Of a DNA stretch of 8,828 nucleotides, positions 1 through 7,364 are shown in pieces (positions within the stretch are counted from its first letter, which is position 1; every line of letters starts with the position of its first letter). The stretch lies in NCBI GenBank assembly GCA_039180865.1, contig JBCDCZ010000189.1:1-8828 (forward strand), given 5' to 3'. A program made the position numbers and the translations under genes. The notes beneath the pieces were generated by a model that made no database searches, was not told the DNA's origin, and saw only the letters and a program-made list of their open reading frames with translations. Source of the stretch: JBCDCU01 sp039180865. GTDB lineage: Bacteria; Pseudomonadota; Alphaproteobacteria; Rhizobiales; JACESI01.

Positions 1-34
1 ACGGGAAACGATCACGTCAACGGACAGCGAAGCA

Positions 35-1369
35 ATGCGTCTTTCAACCTTTTTCCTCCCAACATTGCGCGATACCCCGAAAGAAGCGGAGATCGTGTCT
101 CACCGCTTGATGCTGAGATCCGGTATGGTGAAACAGCAATCCGCAGGGATCTATTCTTGGCTCCCGTTGGGTCTGAGGGTGCTCGAAAAAATCAACCGTG
201 TGATTCGTGAAGAGATGGACCGCGCTGGCGCGCATGAAATCCTTATGCCGACGATCCAGCCGGCCGATCTGTGGCGCGAAAGCGGACGCTATGATGCTTA
301 CGGGAAAGAGATGCTCCGGATCGTTGACCGGCATGAACGCGATATGCTGTTTGGCCCGACCAACGAGGAAATGGTCACCGACATTTTCCGCAGCTACGTG
401 AAGTCATATCGGGATCTGCCCCTTAACCTCTACCATATCCAGTGGAAGTTTCGCGATGAGGTCCGCCCGCGTTTTGGTGTTATGCGCGGCCGGGAATTCC
501 TGATGAAAGATGCCTATTCGTTCGACCTCGATATGGAGACGGCGCGGGCTGCCTACCAACGCATGTTTGTCGCCTATCTTAGAACCTTTGCACGATTGGG
601 TCTCACCGCTATCCCAATGCGCGCTGAGACCGGACCAATTGGCGGAGACCTCAGCCACGAATTTATCGTTTTGGCAGATACCGGAGAGAGCGGTGTCTTT
701 TGCCACAGGTCTCATCTCGAGCGGGACACGCCGTCGGAAGACTTTGATTTTCACGACACCGCCGCCTTGCAATCCGTCTTCAATGCCTGGACGTCGGACT
801 ACGCAGCAACCGACGATATGCACGATGACGCAATTTACGACGCCATTCCGGAAAGCGACCGTATTTCCGCGCGCGGCATTGAAGTCGGACATATCTTCTA
901 TTTCGGGACGAAATATTCCGAACCGATGGGGGCCACTGTTACCGGTCCTGACGGGGTCGAAAAACCCGTCCATATGGGGTCGTACGGGATTGGGCCAAGC
1001 CGCCTCGTGGGGGGGATTATTGAGGCCAAGCATGATGATGCGGGAATCATCTGGCCGAAGAGCGTAACCCCGTTTGACCTTGGCCTCATCAACATGAAGC
1101 CGGGAGACGACAAAACCGATCCTGCCTGTGAAACCTTGTACGAAAAGCTGAGAAATGCGGGGAAGGACGTCCTCTATGACGATTCGGACGCGCGGGCCGG
1201 TGCGAAATTTGCCACCATGGATTTGATCGGTTTGCCGACTCAGGTGGTTGTTGGTCCACGTGGACTTGCCGACGGGGTCATTGAAGTCAAAGACCGGGCG
1301 AGCGGGGAGCGAGAGCAACTCACCCCGGAAGCTGCGTTGAACAAACTGACGGCGCAATCTGGCGCTTAA
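35..1369 (+). CDS. proS: Prolyl-tRNA synthetase, short form lacking the full editing insertion
   Basis: Charges tRNA-Pro with proline using ATP in the cytoplasm; class II aminoacyl-tRNA synthetase. The 444-residue product carries the class II catalytic core: motif 1 region around 36-62 (SAGIYSWLPLGLRVLEK), the GPTNEE proline/ATP-site segment at 107-112, motif 2 at about 139-163 (FRDEVRPRFGVMRGREF), the GGDLSHEF segment at 203-210 and motif 3 at 315-330 (GSYGIGPSRLVGG). The anticodon-binding domain fills about 343-440. Only about 60 residues (roughly 225-285) occupy the place where the roughly 570-residue enterobacterial enzymes carry the INS alanine-editing domain, so this is the shortened alphaproteobacterial type; cis-editing of Ala-tRNA-Pro is probably absent (inference). 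The start is the first ATG of the frame; upstream there is only a weak GGA at 22-24. The gene lies 21 bases before lolC, suggesting co-transcription. Identification is very secure. Confidence 0.97.
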   Translation: MRLSTFFLPTLRDTPKEAEIVSHRLMLRSGMVKQQSAGIYSWLPLGLRVLEKINRVIREEMDRAGAHEILMPTIQPADLWRESGRYDAYGKEMLRIVDRHERDMLFGPTNEEMVTDIFRSYVKSYRDLPLNLYHIQWKFRDEVRPRFGVMRGREFLMKDAYSFDLDMETARAAYQRMFVAYLRTFARLGLTAIPMRAETGPIGGDLSHEFIVLADTGESGVFCHRSHLERDTPSEDFDFHDTAALQSVFNAWTSDYAATDDMHDDAIYDAIPESDRISARGIEVGHIFYFGTKYSEPMGATVTGPDGVEKPVHMGSYGIGPSRLVGGIIEAKHDDAGIIWPKSVTPFDLGLINMKPGDDKTDPACETLYEKLRNAGKDVLYDDSDARAGAKFATMDLIGLPTQVVVGPRGLADGVIEVKDRASGEREQLTPEAALNKLTAQSGA

Positions 1370-1390
1370 CTGGCAACAAGGCCGTTTGTT

Positions 1391-2662
1391 ATGGAAACCA
1401 TGGTCAGGACTCGCCCTTTTTCCCGCTTCGAGTGGATGGTCGCCTTTCGCTATCTGAGGTCGCGGCGGAAGGAGACCTTCATTTCGGTCATTGCCGGATT
1501 GTCGTTTCTCGGAATCCTTCTTGGAGTTGCGGCTCTGATCATCGTCATGGCGGTTATGAACGGTTTTCGTACCGAGTTGCGAAACAGAATTCTCGGCATC
1601 AACGGTCACTTCATCGCGCAACCAATGGATGGAGTGAATTTCACTGAGTATGACCGCCTCATGCTTAGGGTGGAAGCTGTTGACGGCGTCATCTCAGCAA
1701 TACCGATGGTGGAAGGGCAGGTGCTTGCCTCGACCAATCGCACCCCCACCGGCGTGATCGTGCGCGGTTTGAGGGAATCGGAAATCGGAAAGATCGATGC
1801 AATCGCCGACAACGTCACCCTTGGGAGTTTTGCCCAGTTTGACGAATCCGGCGGGGTGGCCCTCGGCGCACGCCTTGCCATCAGACTTGGCGTAACACTT
1901 GGAGATAATGTGACGCTGATATCTCCAAGGGGGAACGTAACGGCGTTCGGTGTCACGCCGCGGATCAAACAATATCCGGTGGTAACAATCTTCAAGATCG
2001 GCTTGGCGGAATATGATGGCTCGCTTCTTCTGATGCCCCTTCAGGAAGCACAGGCTTATTTCAACAAGGGCGATACGATTGACGCGCTGGAGATCTTCGT
2101 CGACGACCCGGATCTCTACAAGGAATTGCGCGCACCGATTGAGGGAGCAATTGATAGAACGGCGCTCGTTAGCGATTGGACGCAGCGCAACGCGACGTTT
2201 TTCGGTGTCCTCGAAGTCGAGCGCAATGTCATGTTCATCATCCTGACATTGATCATCCTTGTCGCGGCTCTCAATATTGTTTCCGGTTTGACGATGCTTG
2301 TGAAAGACAAGGGGCGTGACATCGCGATCCTGCGCACCATGGGGGCAGGGCGCGGGTCGGTCCTCAGGATCTTCCTGATCACAGGGGCGTCAATCGGGAT
2401 TGTCGGGACGATTGCCGGCCTTCTTCTCGGGCTTCTTGTGGCAAACAATGTCGAACCGATCCGCCAATTCATTCAATATGTGACCGAGATCCCGATCTTC
2501 CCGCCCGACTTTTATCAGCTTGAAGAATTACCGTCTCGTATCGACATGGGCGAGGTGATGGCAGTCGTTACAATGGCGCTCGTTTTGTCGTTCCTCGCCA
2601 CGGTTTATCCGGCCTGGCGCGCAGCGAGGCTCGACCCTGTGGAGGCGCTCCGATATGAGTGA
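1391..2662 (+). CDS. lolC: Lipoprotein-releasing ABC transporter permease (LolC/LolE family, possibly LolF-like)
   Basis: Inner-membrane subunit of the Lol complex, which extracts mature lipoproteins from the outer leaflet of the inner membrane and passes them to periplasmic LolA. The 423 residues show the family topology: TM1 at about 33-57, a large periplasmic domain (about 60-275), then TMs at about 279-303, 325-350 and 388-408. The cytoplasmic coupling segment DKGRDIAILRTMGAG (306-320) and the C-terminal YPAWRAARLDPVEALRYE are family hallmarks. A loop at about 178-194 (SPRGNVTAFGVTPRIKQ) aligns by eye with the LolA-binding Hook of E. coli LolC. No second permease gene is present here, so the protein may form a homodimer doing both the LolC and LolE jobs (inference). 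An AAGG at 1378-1381 lies 9 bases before the chosen ATG; a second Met at codon 4 is possible but too far from it. It overlaps lolD by 8 bases. Confidence 0.94.
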   Translation: METMVRTRPFSRFEWMVAFRYLRSRRKETFISVIAGLSFLGILLGVAALIIVMAVMNGFRTELRNRILGINGHFIAQPMDGVNFTEYDRLMLRVEAVDGVISAIPMVEGQVLASTNRTPTGVIVRGLRESEIGKIDAIADNVTLGSFAQFDESGGVALGARLAIRLGVTLGDNVTLISPRGNVTAFGVTPRIKQYPVVTIFKIGLAEYDGSLLLMPLQEAQAYFNKGDTIDALEIFVDDPDLYKELRAPIEGAIDRTALVSDWTQRNATFFGVLEVERNVMFIILTLIILVAALNIVSGLTMLVKDKGRDIAILRTMGAGRGSVLRIFLITGASIGIVGTIAGLLLGLLVANNVEPIRQFIQYVTEIPIFPPDFYQLEELPSRIDMGEVMAVVTMALVLSFLATVYPAWRAARLDPVEALRYE

Positions 2663-3416
2663 ACCTCTTGATCCTCACGCGCAAGCGCGCGCGCTTGACC
2701 AACAGGCTTTCGATGAGCCGGATCAAGTGCGCGAAGTTGTTGCGCCCGCACTCGTATTGTCCGGCATCAAGCGCAGTTTCAAGCAGGCCGAAGGCGATCT
2801 GGTGGTCTTGAATGGCGCCGATCTGGTTATCCGCCACGGTGAAATGGTTGCGCTTGTCGCTCCCTCCGGGGCTGGGAAATCGACGCTATTGCAAATCGCC
2901 GGATTGCTGGAAAAACCTGACGCTGGAGAAGTGTTCGTCGGCGGCAAACCAGGGGCATCAATGAGTGATGACAAGCGAACGCTTCTGAGGCGCCATGACA
3001 TCGGGTTCGTCTATCAGTTCCATCACCTTCTCCCGGAATTCGATGCTCTCGAGAATCTCGTTCTGCCTCAATTGATCGCTGGGATCGGTTTGAACGAAGC
3101 GAAAGATAGAGCGATCGAGGTTATGAAATACCTCAAGATCGACCACCGCGCGGATCACCGTCCAGCGGAACTCTCCGGTGGTGAGCAGCAAAGGGTTGCT
3201 ATCGCGCGTGCCGTGATCAACGCGCCACAGATCCTGCTTGCCGATGAACCGACGGGCAATCTGGATCCGCAGACATCAGGACATGTTTTTGAGGCGCTGA
3301 AATCTCTTGTGAGAGGCAGTGGTCTTGGTGCGCTTGTTGCAACCCACAACCTTGATCTTGCTGCACAAATGGATCGGCGCGTAACAATCGAATCCGGCTT
3401 CGTTCGCGAATTTTAA
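2655..3416 (+). CDS. lolD: Lipoprotein-releasing ABC transporter ATPase LolD
   Basis: Cytoplasmic ATPase that powers lipoprotein release together with the preceding permease. The 253-residue protein has a Walker A at 69-77 (APSGAGKST), Q-loop Gln121 inside YQFHHLLPEF (a segment shared with E. coli LolD and useful for telling it from other ABC ATPases), signature LSGGEQQR (173-180), Walker B ILLADEPT (193-200) with catalytic Glu198, D-loop and H-loop His231. The first Walker A glycine is Ala, and the H-loop reads THN rather than the THD of E. coli. About 30 polar, acidic residues precede the ABC core, making it some 20 residues longer than E. coli LolD. A strong GGAGG at 2641-2645, inside lolC and 9 bases before the ATG, fixes the start. 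The overlap with lolC suggests translational coupling, which would balance the subunits (inference). Confidence 0.95.
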   Translation: MSEPLDPHAQARALDQQAFDEPDQVREVVAPALVLSGIKRSFKQAEGDLVVLNGADLVIRHGEMVALVAPSGAGKSTLLQIAGLLEKPDAGEVFVGGKPGASMSDDKRTLLRRHDIGFVYQFHHLLPEFDALENLVLPQLIAGIGLNEAKDRAIEVMKYLKIDHRADHRPAELSGGEQQRVAIARAVINAPQILLADEPTGNLDPQTSGHVFEALKSLVRGSGLGALVATHNLDLAAQMDRRVTIESGFVREF

Positions 3417-3438
3417 GGATTTGTTAATCAAAGAATCC
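3417..3438 (+). terminator. Weak hairpin just after lolD
   Basis: GGAT at 3417-3420 pairs with ATCC at 3435-3438, and TTG at 3421-3423 with CAA at 3429-3431, starting immediately after the lolD stop codon. No T tract follows, so it is not a canonical intrinsic terminator. It could be a 3'-end stabilising hairpin or chance. Low confidence. Confidence 0.22.
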
Positions 3439-3456
3439 GTCAGGCAGGATGCAATA

Positions 3457-3488
3457 TTGACTTAAGAACAAAACATGAACATTATTAT
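3457..3488 (+). promoter_or_regulatory. Candidate sigma70-type promoter for the small ORF (and perhaps dnaE)
   Basis: TTGACT at 3457-3462 matches the -35 consensus at five of six positions. After a 17-base spacer comes CATTAT (3480-3485), a 4/6 match to the -10 box; a better-looking TATTAT (3483-3488) lies at a 20-base spacing, which is long. The segment is visibly AT-rich compared with its surroundings. Transcription would begin around 3492, leaving a leader of about 20 bases before the small ORF. This is the only reasonable promoter I see between lolD and dnaE; none is clear in 3610-3780. Confidence 0.42.
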
Positions 3489-3513
3489 CCTCACTTAACC
3501 AATGGAGGCAATT

Positions 3514-3609
3514 ATGTTCTTAATTCGCGACGTTGCAGCACTTGGTGCCCTTGGCAGTTTTTTCGCTTCGACGACCTATTGGGCTGAAATCGTAAGGCAC
3601 ATGTTTTAA
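3514..3609 (+). CDS. Small hypothetical membrane peptide (31 residues)
   Basis: An ATG-to-TAA frame of 31 codons not assigned to any family I recognise. A strong Shine-Dalgarno sequence, TGGAGG (3503-3508), lies 5 bases before the ATG, and a promoter-like sequence lies upstream. The peptide starts MFLIRD, continues with a small, hydrophobic stretch at about 7-23 (VAALGALGSFFASTTYW) and ends AEIVRHMF, with positive residues on both sides; it would fit a short single membrane-spanning or membrane-surface helix. There is no signal-peptidase site, cysteine or enzyme motif. It sits alone, 97 bases after lolD and 177 before dnaE. Its function is unknown. The good ribosome binding site and membrane-like composition argue that it is translated, but conservation is unchecked. 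Confidence 0.55.
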   Translation: MFLIRDVAALGALGSFFASTTYWAEIVRHMF

Positions 3610-3610
3610 G

Positions 3611-3647
3611 GTTGTGTGAACAAAACGGGCACAAAAGTGTTGTGTCC
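3611..3647 (+). repeat. Short direct repeat with alternative hairpins
   Basis: GTTGTGT occurs at 3611-3617 and again at 3639-3645. CACAA at 3630-3634 lies between them and can pair with the TTGTG of either copy (loops of 13 or 5 bases), giving two mutually exclusive small hairpins directly after the small ORF. No T tract follows, so termination is not indicated. This may be chance. Confidence 0.25.
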
Positions 3648-3720
3648 GATAAAGTCGGGGATCATGGGGATTGCCTGACTGGTGCGTCTCTTTCCCGGTT
3701 TAGATTACGGTCTAGCAAGA

Positions 3721-3779
3721 ATCTTCTCGTTCACCTGCCTTTGAAGTATGGGGTGAGCGTTTCGTGCGGGAGAGAAGGT
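3721..3779 (+). promoter_or_regulatory. Possible fold hiding the dnaE ribosome binding site
   Basis: ATCTTCTC (3721-3728) is complementary to GAGAAGGT (3772-3779) over 8 pairs with one G-U, and the latter is the Shine-Dalgarno region used by the dnaE ATG at 3787. Directly inside it, GTTCACC (3729-3735) pairs with GGTGAGC (3752-3758), again with one G-U, so the two helices could stack, leaving 3759-3771 bulged. The fold would restrict dnaE initiation until opened. Purine-rich ribosome binding sites often find pyrimidine partners by chance, so this remains a hypothesis. Confidence 0.38.
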
Positions 3780-3786
3780 GACGACC

Positions 3787-6700
3787 ATGGCAGACGGAAA
3801 GCTACCGAAAGCGGATTTCATCCATCTGCGAAGCCATTCTGCCTATTCGCTCCTCGAGGGCAGCATAAAGCTTGGCTCTCTTATCGATCTTGCCGGCAAA
3901 GATGGAATGCCAGCTCTTGGTCTGACGGACACCGGCAATCTCTTCGGCGCTCTTGAGTTCTCGGAAAAGGCGAAAGGTGCCGGACTGCAACCGATTATCG
4001 GTTGCCAGGTCAAGGTCGCGTTTGAGACGGATGATGCGCCTGTGCCGGGTAATGATTCCCCATCGCTTTCGACGCTGGTTCTGCTCGCTATGGACGAGGC
4101 GGGTTATGCCAATCTCGTCCGTCTTGTGTCGCGCAGCTATCTGGAAACGGCGACGGATGCAGAGCCGCATGTCACTCAATCCCATCTTAACGAACTGCAC
4201 GAGGGGCTCATCTGTTTGTCGGGTGGGCGCGATGGACCGTTGGATCTCTCGATCCTTGCCAATAGATTGGATGAAGCCGGTTCGCGATTGCAGCGTCTTC
4301 AAAGCCTTTTCGGCGACCGCTTTTACATTGAATTGCAGCGTGTCGGTCTTGCAGAAGAAGCGCGACGGGAACGGGCGCTTATTGATCTTGCCTATGCGCA
4401 CGGGATACCGCTTGTTGCGACAAACGAACCGTATTTTTCAAAACGAGAAGACTATGAGGCGCATGACGCCTTAATTGCGATCGCGGAGGGGGCCGTCATT
4501 GCGATTGATGAGCGGCGGCGGCTCACGGACGAGTGCTATTTCAAGAGCCAGGCTGACATGGTTGCGTTGTTCAGCGATCTTCCTGAGGCCATCGAGAATA
4601 CGATTGAGATCGCTAAACGGTGCCGGGTCAAGGCGGAAAAGCGCAATCCGATCCTTCCGCAATTCACTAGCAGCGATGAGACTGGCGACGATGCAGTCAA
4701 GGCGGAAGCGGATGAATTGCGGCGACAAGCCCGTGAAGGGCTGAAGATGCGTCTCGAGGCCCACGGTCTTGCACCTGATTGTACCGAGGAAACCTATTTC
4801 GAACGCCTCGATTACGAACTCTCGGTTATCGAGAATATGCAGTTTCCGGGCTACTTCCTGATCGTCGCGGACTTTATCAAATGGTCGAAAGACAAAGGTA
4901 TTCCGGTTGGGCCGGGCAGGGGGTCCGGGGCGGGGTCCGTGGTTGCCTGGGCGCTCACGATTACCGATCTTGATCCGCTTCGCTTCTCTCTTCTTTTTGA
5001 GAGATTTCTCAATCCTGAGCGGGTTTCGATGCCTGACTTCGATATCGATTTCTGCCAGGAAAGGCGGGACGAAGTCATTCGCTATGTCCAGGAACGTTAC
5101 GGGTCTGAAAACGTGGCGCAGATCATCACCTTCGGAAGCCTTCAGGCTCGCGCGGTTTTACGCGATGTGGGACGCGTGCTTCAGATGCCATATGGACAGG
5201 TAGATGGCCTCTGTAAACTGGTGCCGAACAATCCTGCCAATCCGGTTACGCTGAAAGAAGCTGTCGACGACGAACCTCGCCTTCAGGAGGCCCGAAAACA
5301 GGAAGAAGTGGTCGATAGGCTCTTTCAGTTTGCGATGAAGCTTGAAGGTCTTTATCGGCACGCATCAACTCACGCAGCCGGTATCGTGATCGGTGATCGT
5401 TCTCTTGAAGAATTGGTGCCGCTCTATCGAGATCCGCGTTCCGATATGCCCGTCACGCAATTCAACATGAAATGGGTGGAGCAGGCGGGCCTCGTTAAGT
5501 TTGACTTTCTTGGGCTGAAAACACTTACGGTTTTGCAGAAGGCCGTCGATTTGATCGCGCGGCGTGGCGTTACTATCGATCTTGCTTCGCTCCCGCTTGA
5601 CGATGCGGCAACTTACGAGATGCTCTCGCGTGGCGAATCCGTCGGCGTGTTCCAACTTGAAAGTATGGGCATGCGCAAGGCGCTTGTCGGCATGCGTCCT
5701 GACAGGTTTGAAGATATCATCGCGCTGGTCGCGCTTTATCGACCAGGCCCAATGGACAACATTCCGCTTTACAACGATGTGAAGCACGGCGTGGTCAAGG
5801 CGAACTACATCCATCCGAAAATCGAAAAATATCTGATCGAGACGAACGGCGTCATCATCTATCAAGAACAGGTGATGCAAATTGCGCAGGAGCTTTCCGG
5901 TTATTCGCTCGGTGAAGCGGATATGCTGCGCCGCGCCATGGGAAAAAAGATCAAGGCGGAGATGGAAGCGCAGCGCATTCGCTTCGTTGACGGAGCAGTT
6001 GAGCGCGGTACTCCCAAAGCCAAGGCGACAGAGATTTTCGACCTTCTGGCGAAATTCGCCAATTACGGTTTCAACAAGTCCCATGCGGCAGCTTATGCGC
6101 TTGTGGCCTATCAGACCGCCTATCTCAAAGCGAATTATCCGGTCGAGTTTCTCGCAGCATCGATGACTCTCGATATGGGGAATACCGAGAAGCTCAGTGA
6201 TTTCAAACGCGAAGCCGAGCGGCTTGGGTTCAAGGTCGCAACACCGAACATTAACCGGTCCGACGTCGATTTCGAGGTTGACGGGGAAACGATCCTTTAT
6301 TCGCTCGCCGCGATCAAAGGTGTTGGAGGTCAGGCGGTTATTGATATCGTGAAGGCCAGGCCGCTCGGCGGTTTCCGAGATCTCGCCTCCTTTGGGGATG
6401 GGCTTGATCCTAAATCCATCAACCGGCGCACACTGGAAAATCTAGCGGCTGCCGGGGCATTCGATAGTCTTGCTGATAATCGAGCCGCTGTCATAGACGC
6501 CCTGGACCAGATCATCGGCCTTGCAAACCGAAGGCGCGACAGCGAGTTGAGCGGTCAGGACGATATGTTTTCGAATCTGAGCGGTCCCGATCCGGTCCGG
6601 CTTTCAAACCGACCTGATTTCGAGCTTGCCGAGCGTCTGGCGCGCGAACTTTCCGCGATTGGGTTTTATCTCTCCGCTCATCCCCTCGATGAATACGAGA

Positions 6701-7254
6701 ATACGCTAAAGGGCCTGGGCGTGAAAAGCTGGGCGACCTTTGCCGAAGATGTCAGGCGTGGTGCGCCTGTTGGAAAAATTGCCGGGACCGTGGTTCAAAA
6801 GCAGGAGCGCAAGACCAAGACGGGCAACCGGATGGCGATCCTTCAGATTTCCGATCCGAGCGGTCAATTCGAAGCGGTCTGTTTCAGTGAGACCCTGAAT
6901 GCACATCGGGATAACCTTGAGCCTGGGTCTTCTGTTATAATGATTGTCCAAGCAGAAGACCGGCCGGAGGGAATTAACGCCCGGATCCAGTCGGTCGAAC
7001 CGTTGGAACGCGCGGCCATGGGTTTCCAGGGATCACTTCGCATTTTTGTGAAGGAACCGGACGTTCTGGCTCATCTGCCAAACCATTTGAACAGAAGTGC
7101 TGGCGGTGACGGCGGGAATGTCAGCATTTTCGTGCTTCATGATGAAGCACGACGGGAAGTCGAAGTGCGTTTGCCGGACCGCTACAGGATTTCTTCCAAA
7201 CTCAAAGGTGCTCTGAAGGCTCTGCCCGGAGTTGTCGATGTCCAACTCCATTAA
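3787..7254 (+). CDS. dnaE: DNA polymerase III alpha subunit (replicative polymerase)
   Basis: Catalytic subunit of the replicative polymerase: extends both chromosome strands with the clamp, epsilon exonuclease and clamp loader. The 1155 residues (E. coli DnaE: 1160) give an N-terminal PHP domain (about 10-280), palm motifs GPGRGSGAGS (375-384) and PDFDIDF (416-422, holding the two catalytic Asp), the third Asp573 in KFDFLGL, fingers segments at about 692-721 and 757-788 (FANYGFNKSHAAAYA), a helix-hairpin-helix region at about 878-896, the internal clamp-binding motif QDDMF (924-928; E. coli QADMF), an OB fold from about 995 to 1070 and a C-terminal tau-binding region. The PHP metal site is degenerate (HLRSH and DTGN), so proofreading should depend on separate epsilon. 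I chose ATG 3787 over in-frame GTG 3778 because GAGAAGG (3772-3778) lies 8 bases before it. A clear terminator follows. Confidence 0.97.
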   Translation: MADGKLPKADFIHLRSHSAYSLLEGSIKLGSLIDLAGKDGMPALGLTDTGNLFGALEFSEKAKGAGLQPIIGCQVKVAFETDDAPVPGNDSPSLSTLVLLAMDEAGYANLVRLVSRSYLETATDAEPHVTQSHLNELHEGLICLSGGRDGPLDLSILANRLDEAGSRLQRLQSLFGDRFYIELQRVGLAEEARRERALIDLAYAHGIPLVATNEPYFSKREDYEAHDALIAIAEGAVIAIDERRRLTDECYFKSQADMVALFSDLPEAIENTIEIAKRCRVKAEKRNPILPQFTSSDETGDDAVKAEADELRRQAREGLKMRLEAHGLAPDCTEETYFERLDYELSVIENMQFPGYFLIVADFIKWSKDKGIPVGPGRGSGAGSVVAWALTITDLDPLRFSLLFERFLNPERVSMPDFDIDFCQERRDEVIRYVQERYGSENVAQIITFGSLQARAVLRDVGRVLQMPYGQVDGLCKLVPNNPANPVTLKEAVDDEPRLQEARKQEEVVDRLFQFAMKLEGLYRHASTHAAGIVIGDRSLEELVPLYRDPRSDMPVTQFNMKWVEQAGLVKFDFLGLKTLTVLQKAVDLIARRGVTIDLASLPLDDAATYEMLSRGESVGVFQLESMGMRKALVGMRPDRFEDIIALVALYRPGPMDNIPLYNDVKHGVVKANYIHPKIEKYLIETNGVIIYQEQVMQIAQELSGYSLGEADMLRRAMGKKIKAEMEAQRIRFVDGAVERGTPKAKATEIFDLLAKFANYGFNKSHAAAYALVAYQTAYLKANYPVEFLAASMTLDMGNTEKLSDFKREAERLGFKVATPNINRSDVDFEVDGETILYSLAAIKGVGGQAVIDIVKARPLGGFRDLASFGDGLDPKSINRRTLENLAAAGAFDSLADNRAAVIDALDQIIGLANRRRDSELSGQDDMFSNLSGPDPVRLSNRPDFELAERLARELSAIGFYLSAHPLDEYENTLKGLGVKSWATFAEDVRRGAPVGKIAGTVVQKQERKTKTGNRMAILQISDPSGQFEAVCFSETLNAHRDNLEPGSSVIMIVQAEDRPEGINARIQSVEPLERAAMGFQGSLRIFVKEPDVLAHLPNHLNRSAGGDGGNVSIFVLHDEARREVEVRLPDRYRISSKLKGALKALPGVVDVQLH

Positions 7255-7299
7255 GTAGCCGGACTTTCTGGTGTAGTACGTTAAATCGGGGCTGGTTAC

Positions 7300-7327
7300 T
7301 TCGGTCAGTTTCGCTGCCGAATTTTTT
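7300..7327 (+). terminator. Rho-independent terminator of dnaE
   Basis: TTCGG (7300-7304) pairs with CCGAA (7317-7321); inside, after one bulged T, CAG (7306-7308) pairs with CTG (7314-7316) around a five-base loop. Six Ts (7322-7327) follow at once. The structure begins 45 bases after the dnaE stop codon, so dnaE and rpsB are probably separate transcription units. Confidence 0.75.
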
Positions 7328-7364
7328 GGTTGTGGCCTTATCAGGCGGGATTGTCACAGATATT

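Noticed and set aside
404..1621. A 405-codon open frame on the - strand, opposite proS and the start of lolC.
   Set aside because: It mirrors the third-position bias of proS, resembles no known family, and is low in hydrophobic residues and rich in Arg, Pro and His; the + strand proteins are unmistakable.
3475..3498. A seven-codon ATG-to-TAA frame before the small ORF.
   Set aside because: No ribosome binding site, and it overlaps the proposed -10 box, so it would hardly be transcribed.
3671..3706. TTGCCT (3671-3676) and TAGATT (3701-3706) as a dnaE promoter.
   Set aside because: The spacer is 24 bases, too long for a sigma70 promoter, and both boxes are imperfect.
3778..3786. GTG at 3778 as the dnaE start, adding three residues.
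   Set aside because: The nearest SD-like purines would lie only about 3 bases away, while ATG 3787 has GAGAAGG at 8 bases.
3612..3956. A 114-codon + strand frame covering the dnaE leader.
   Set aside because: It runs into dnaE in another frame, has no recognisable domain and no good ribosome binding site; the leader is better explained as non-coding.
5365..6084. A 239-codon open frame on the - strand inside dnaE.
   Set aside because: It lies wholly opposite conserved polymerase motifs, has no ribosome binding site I can see and a His/Arg-rich shadow composition.
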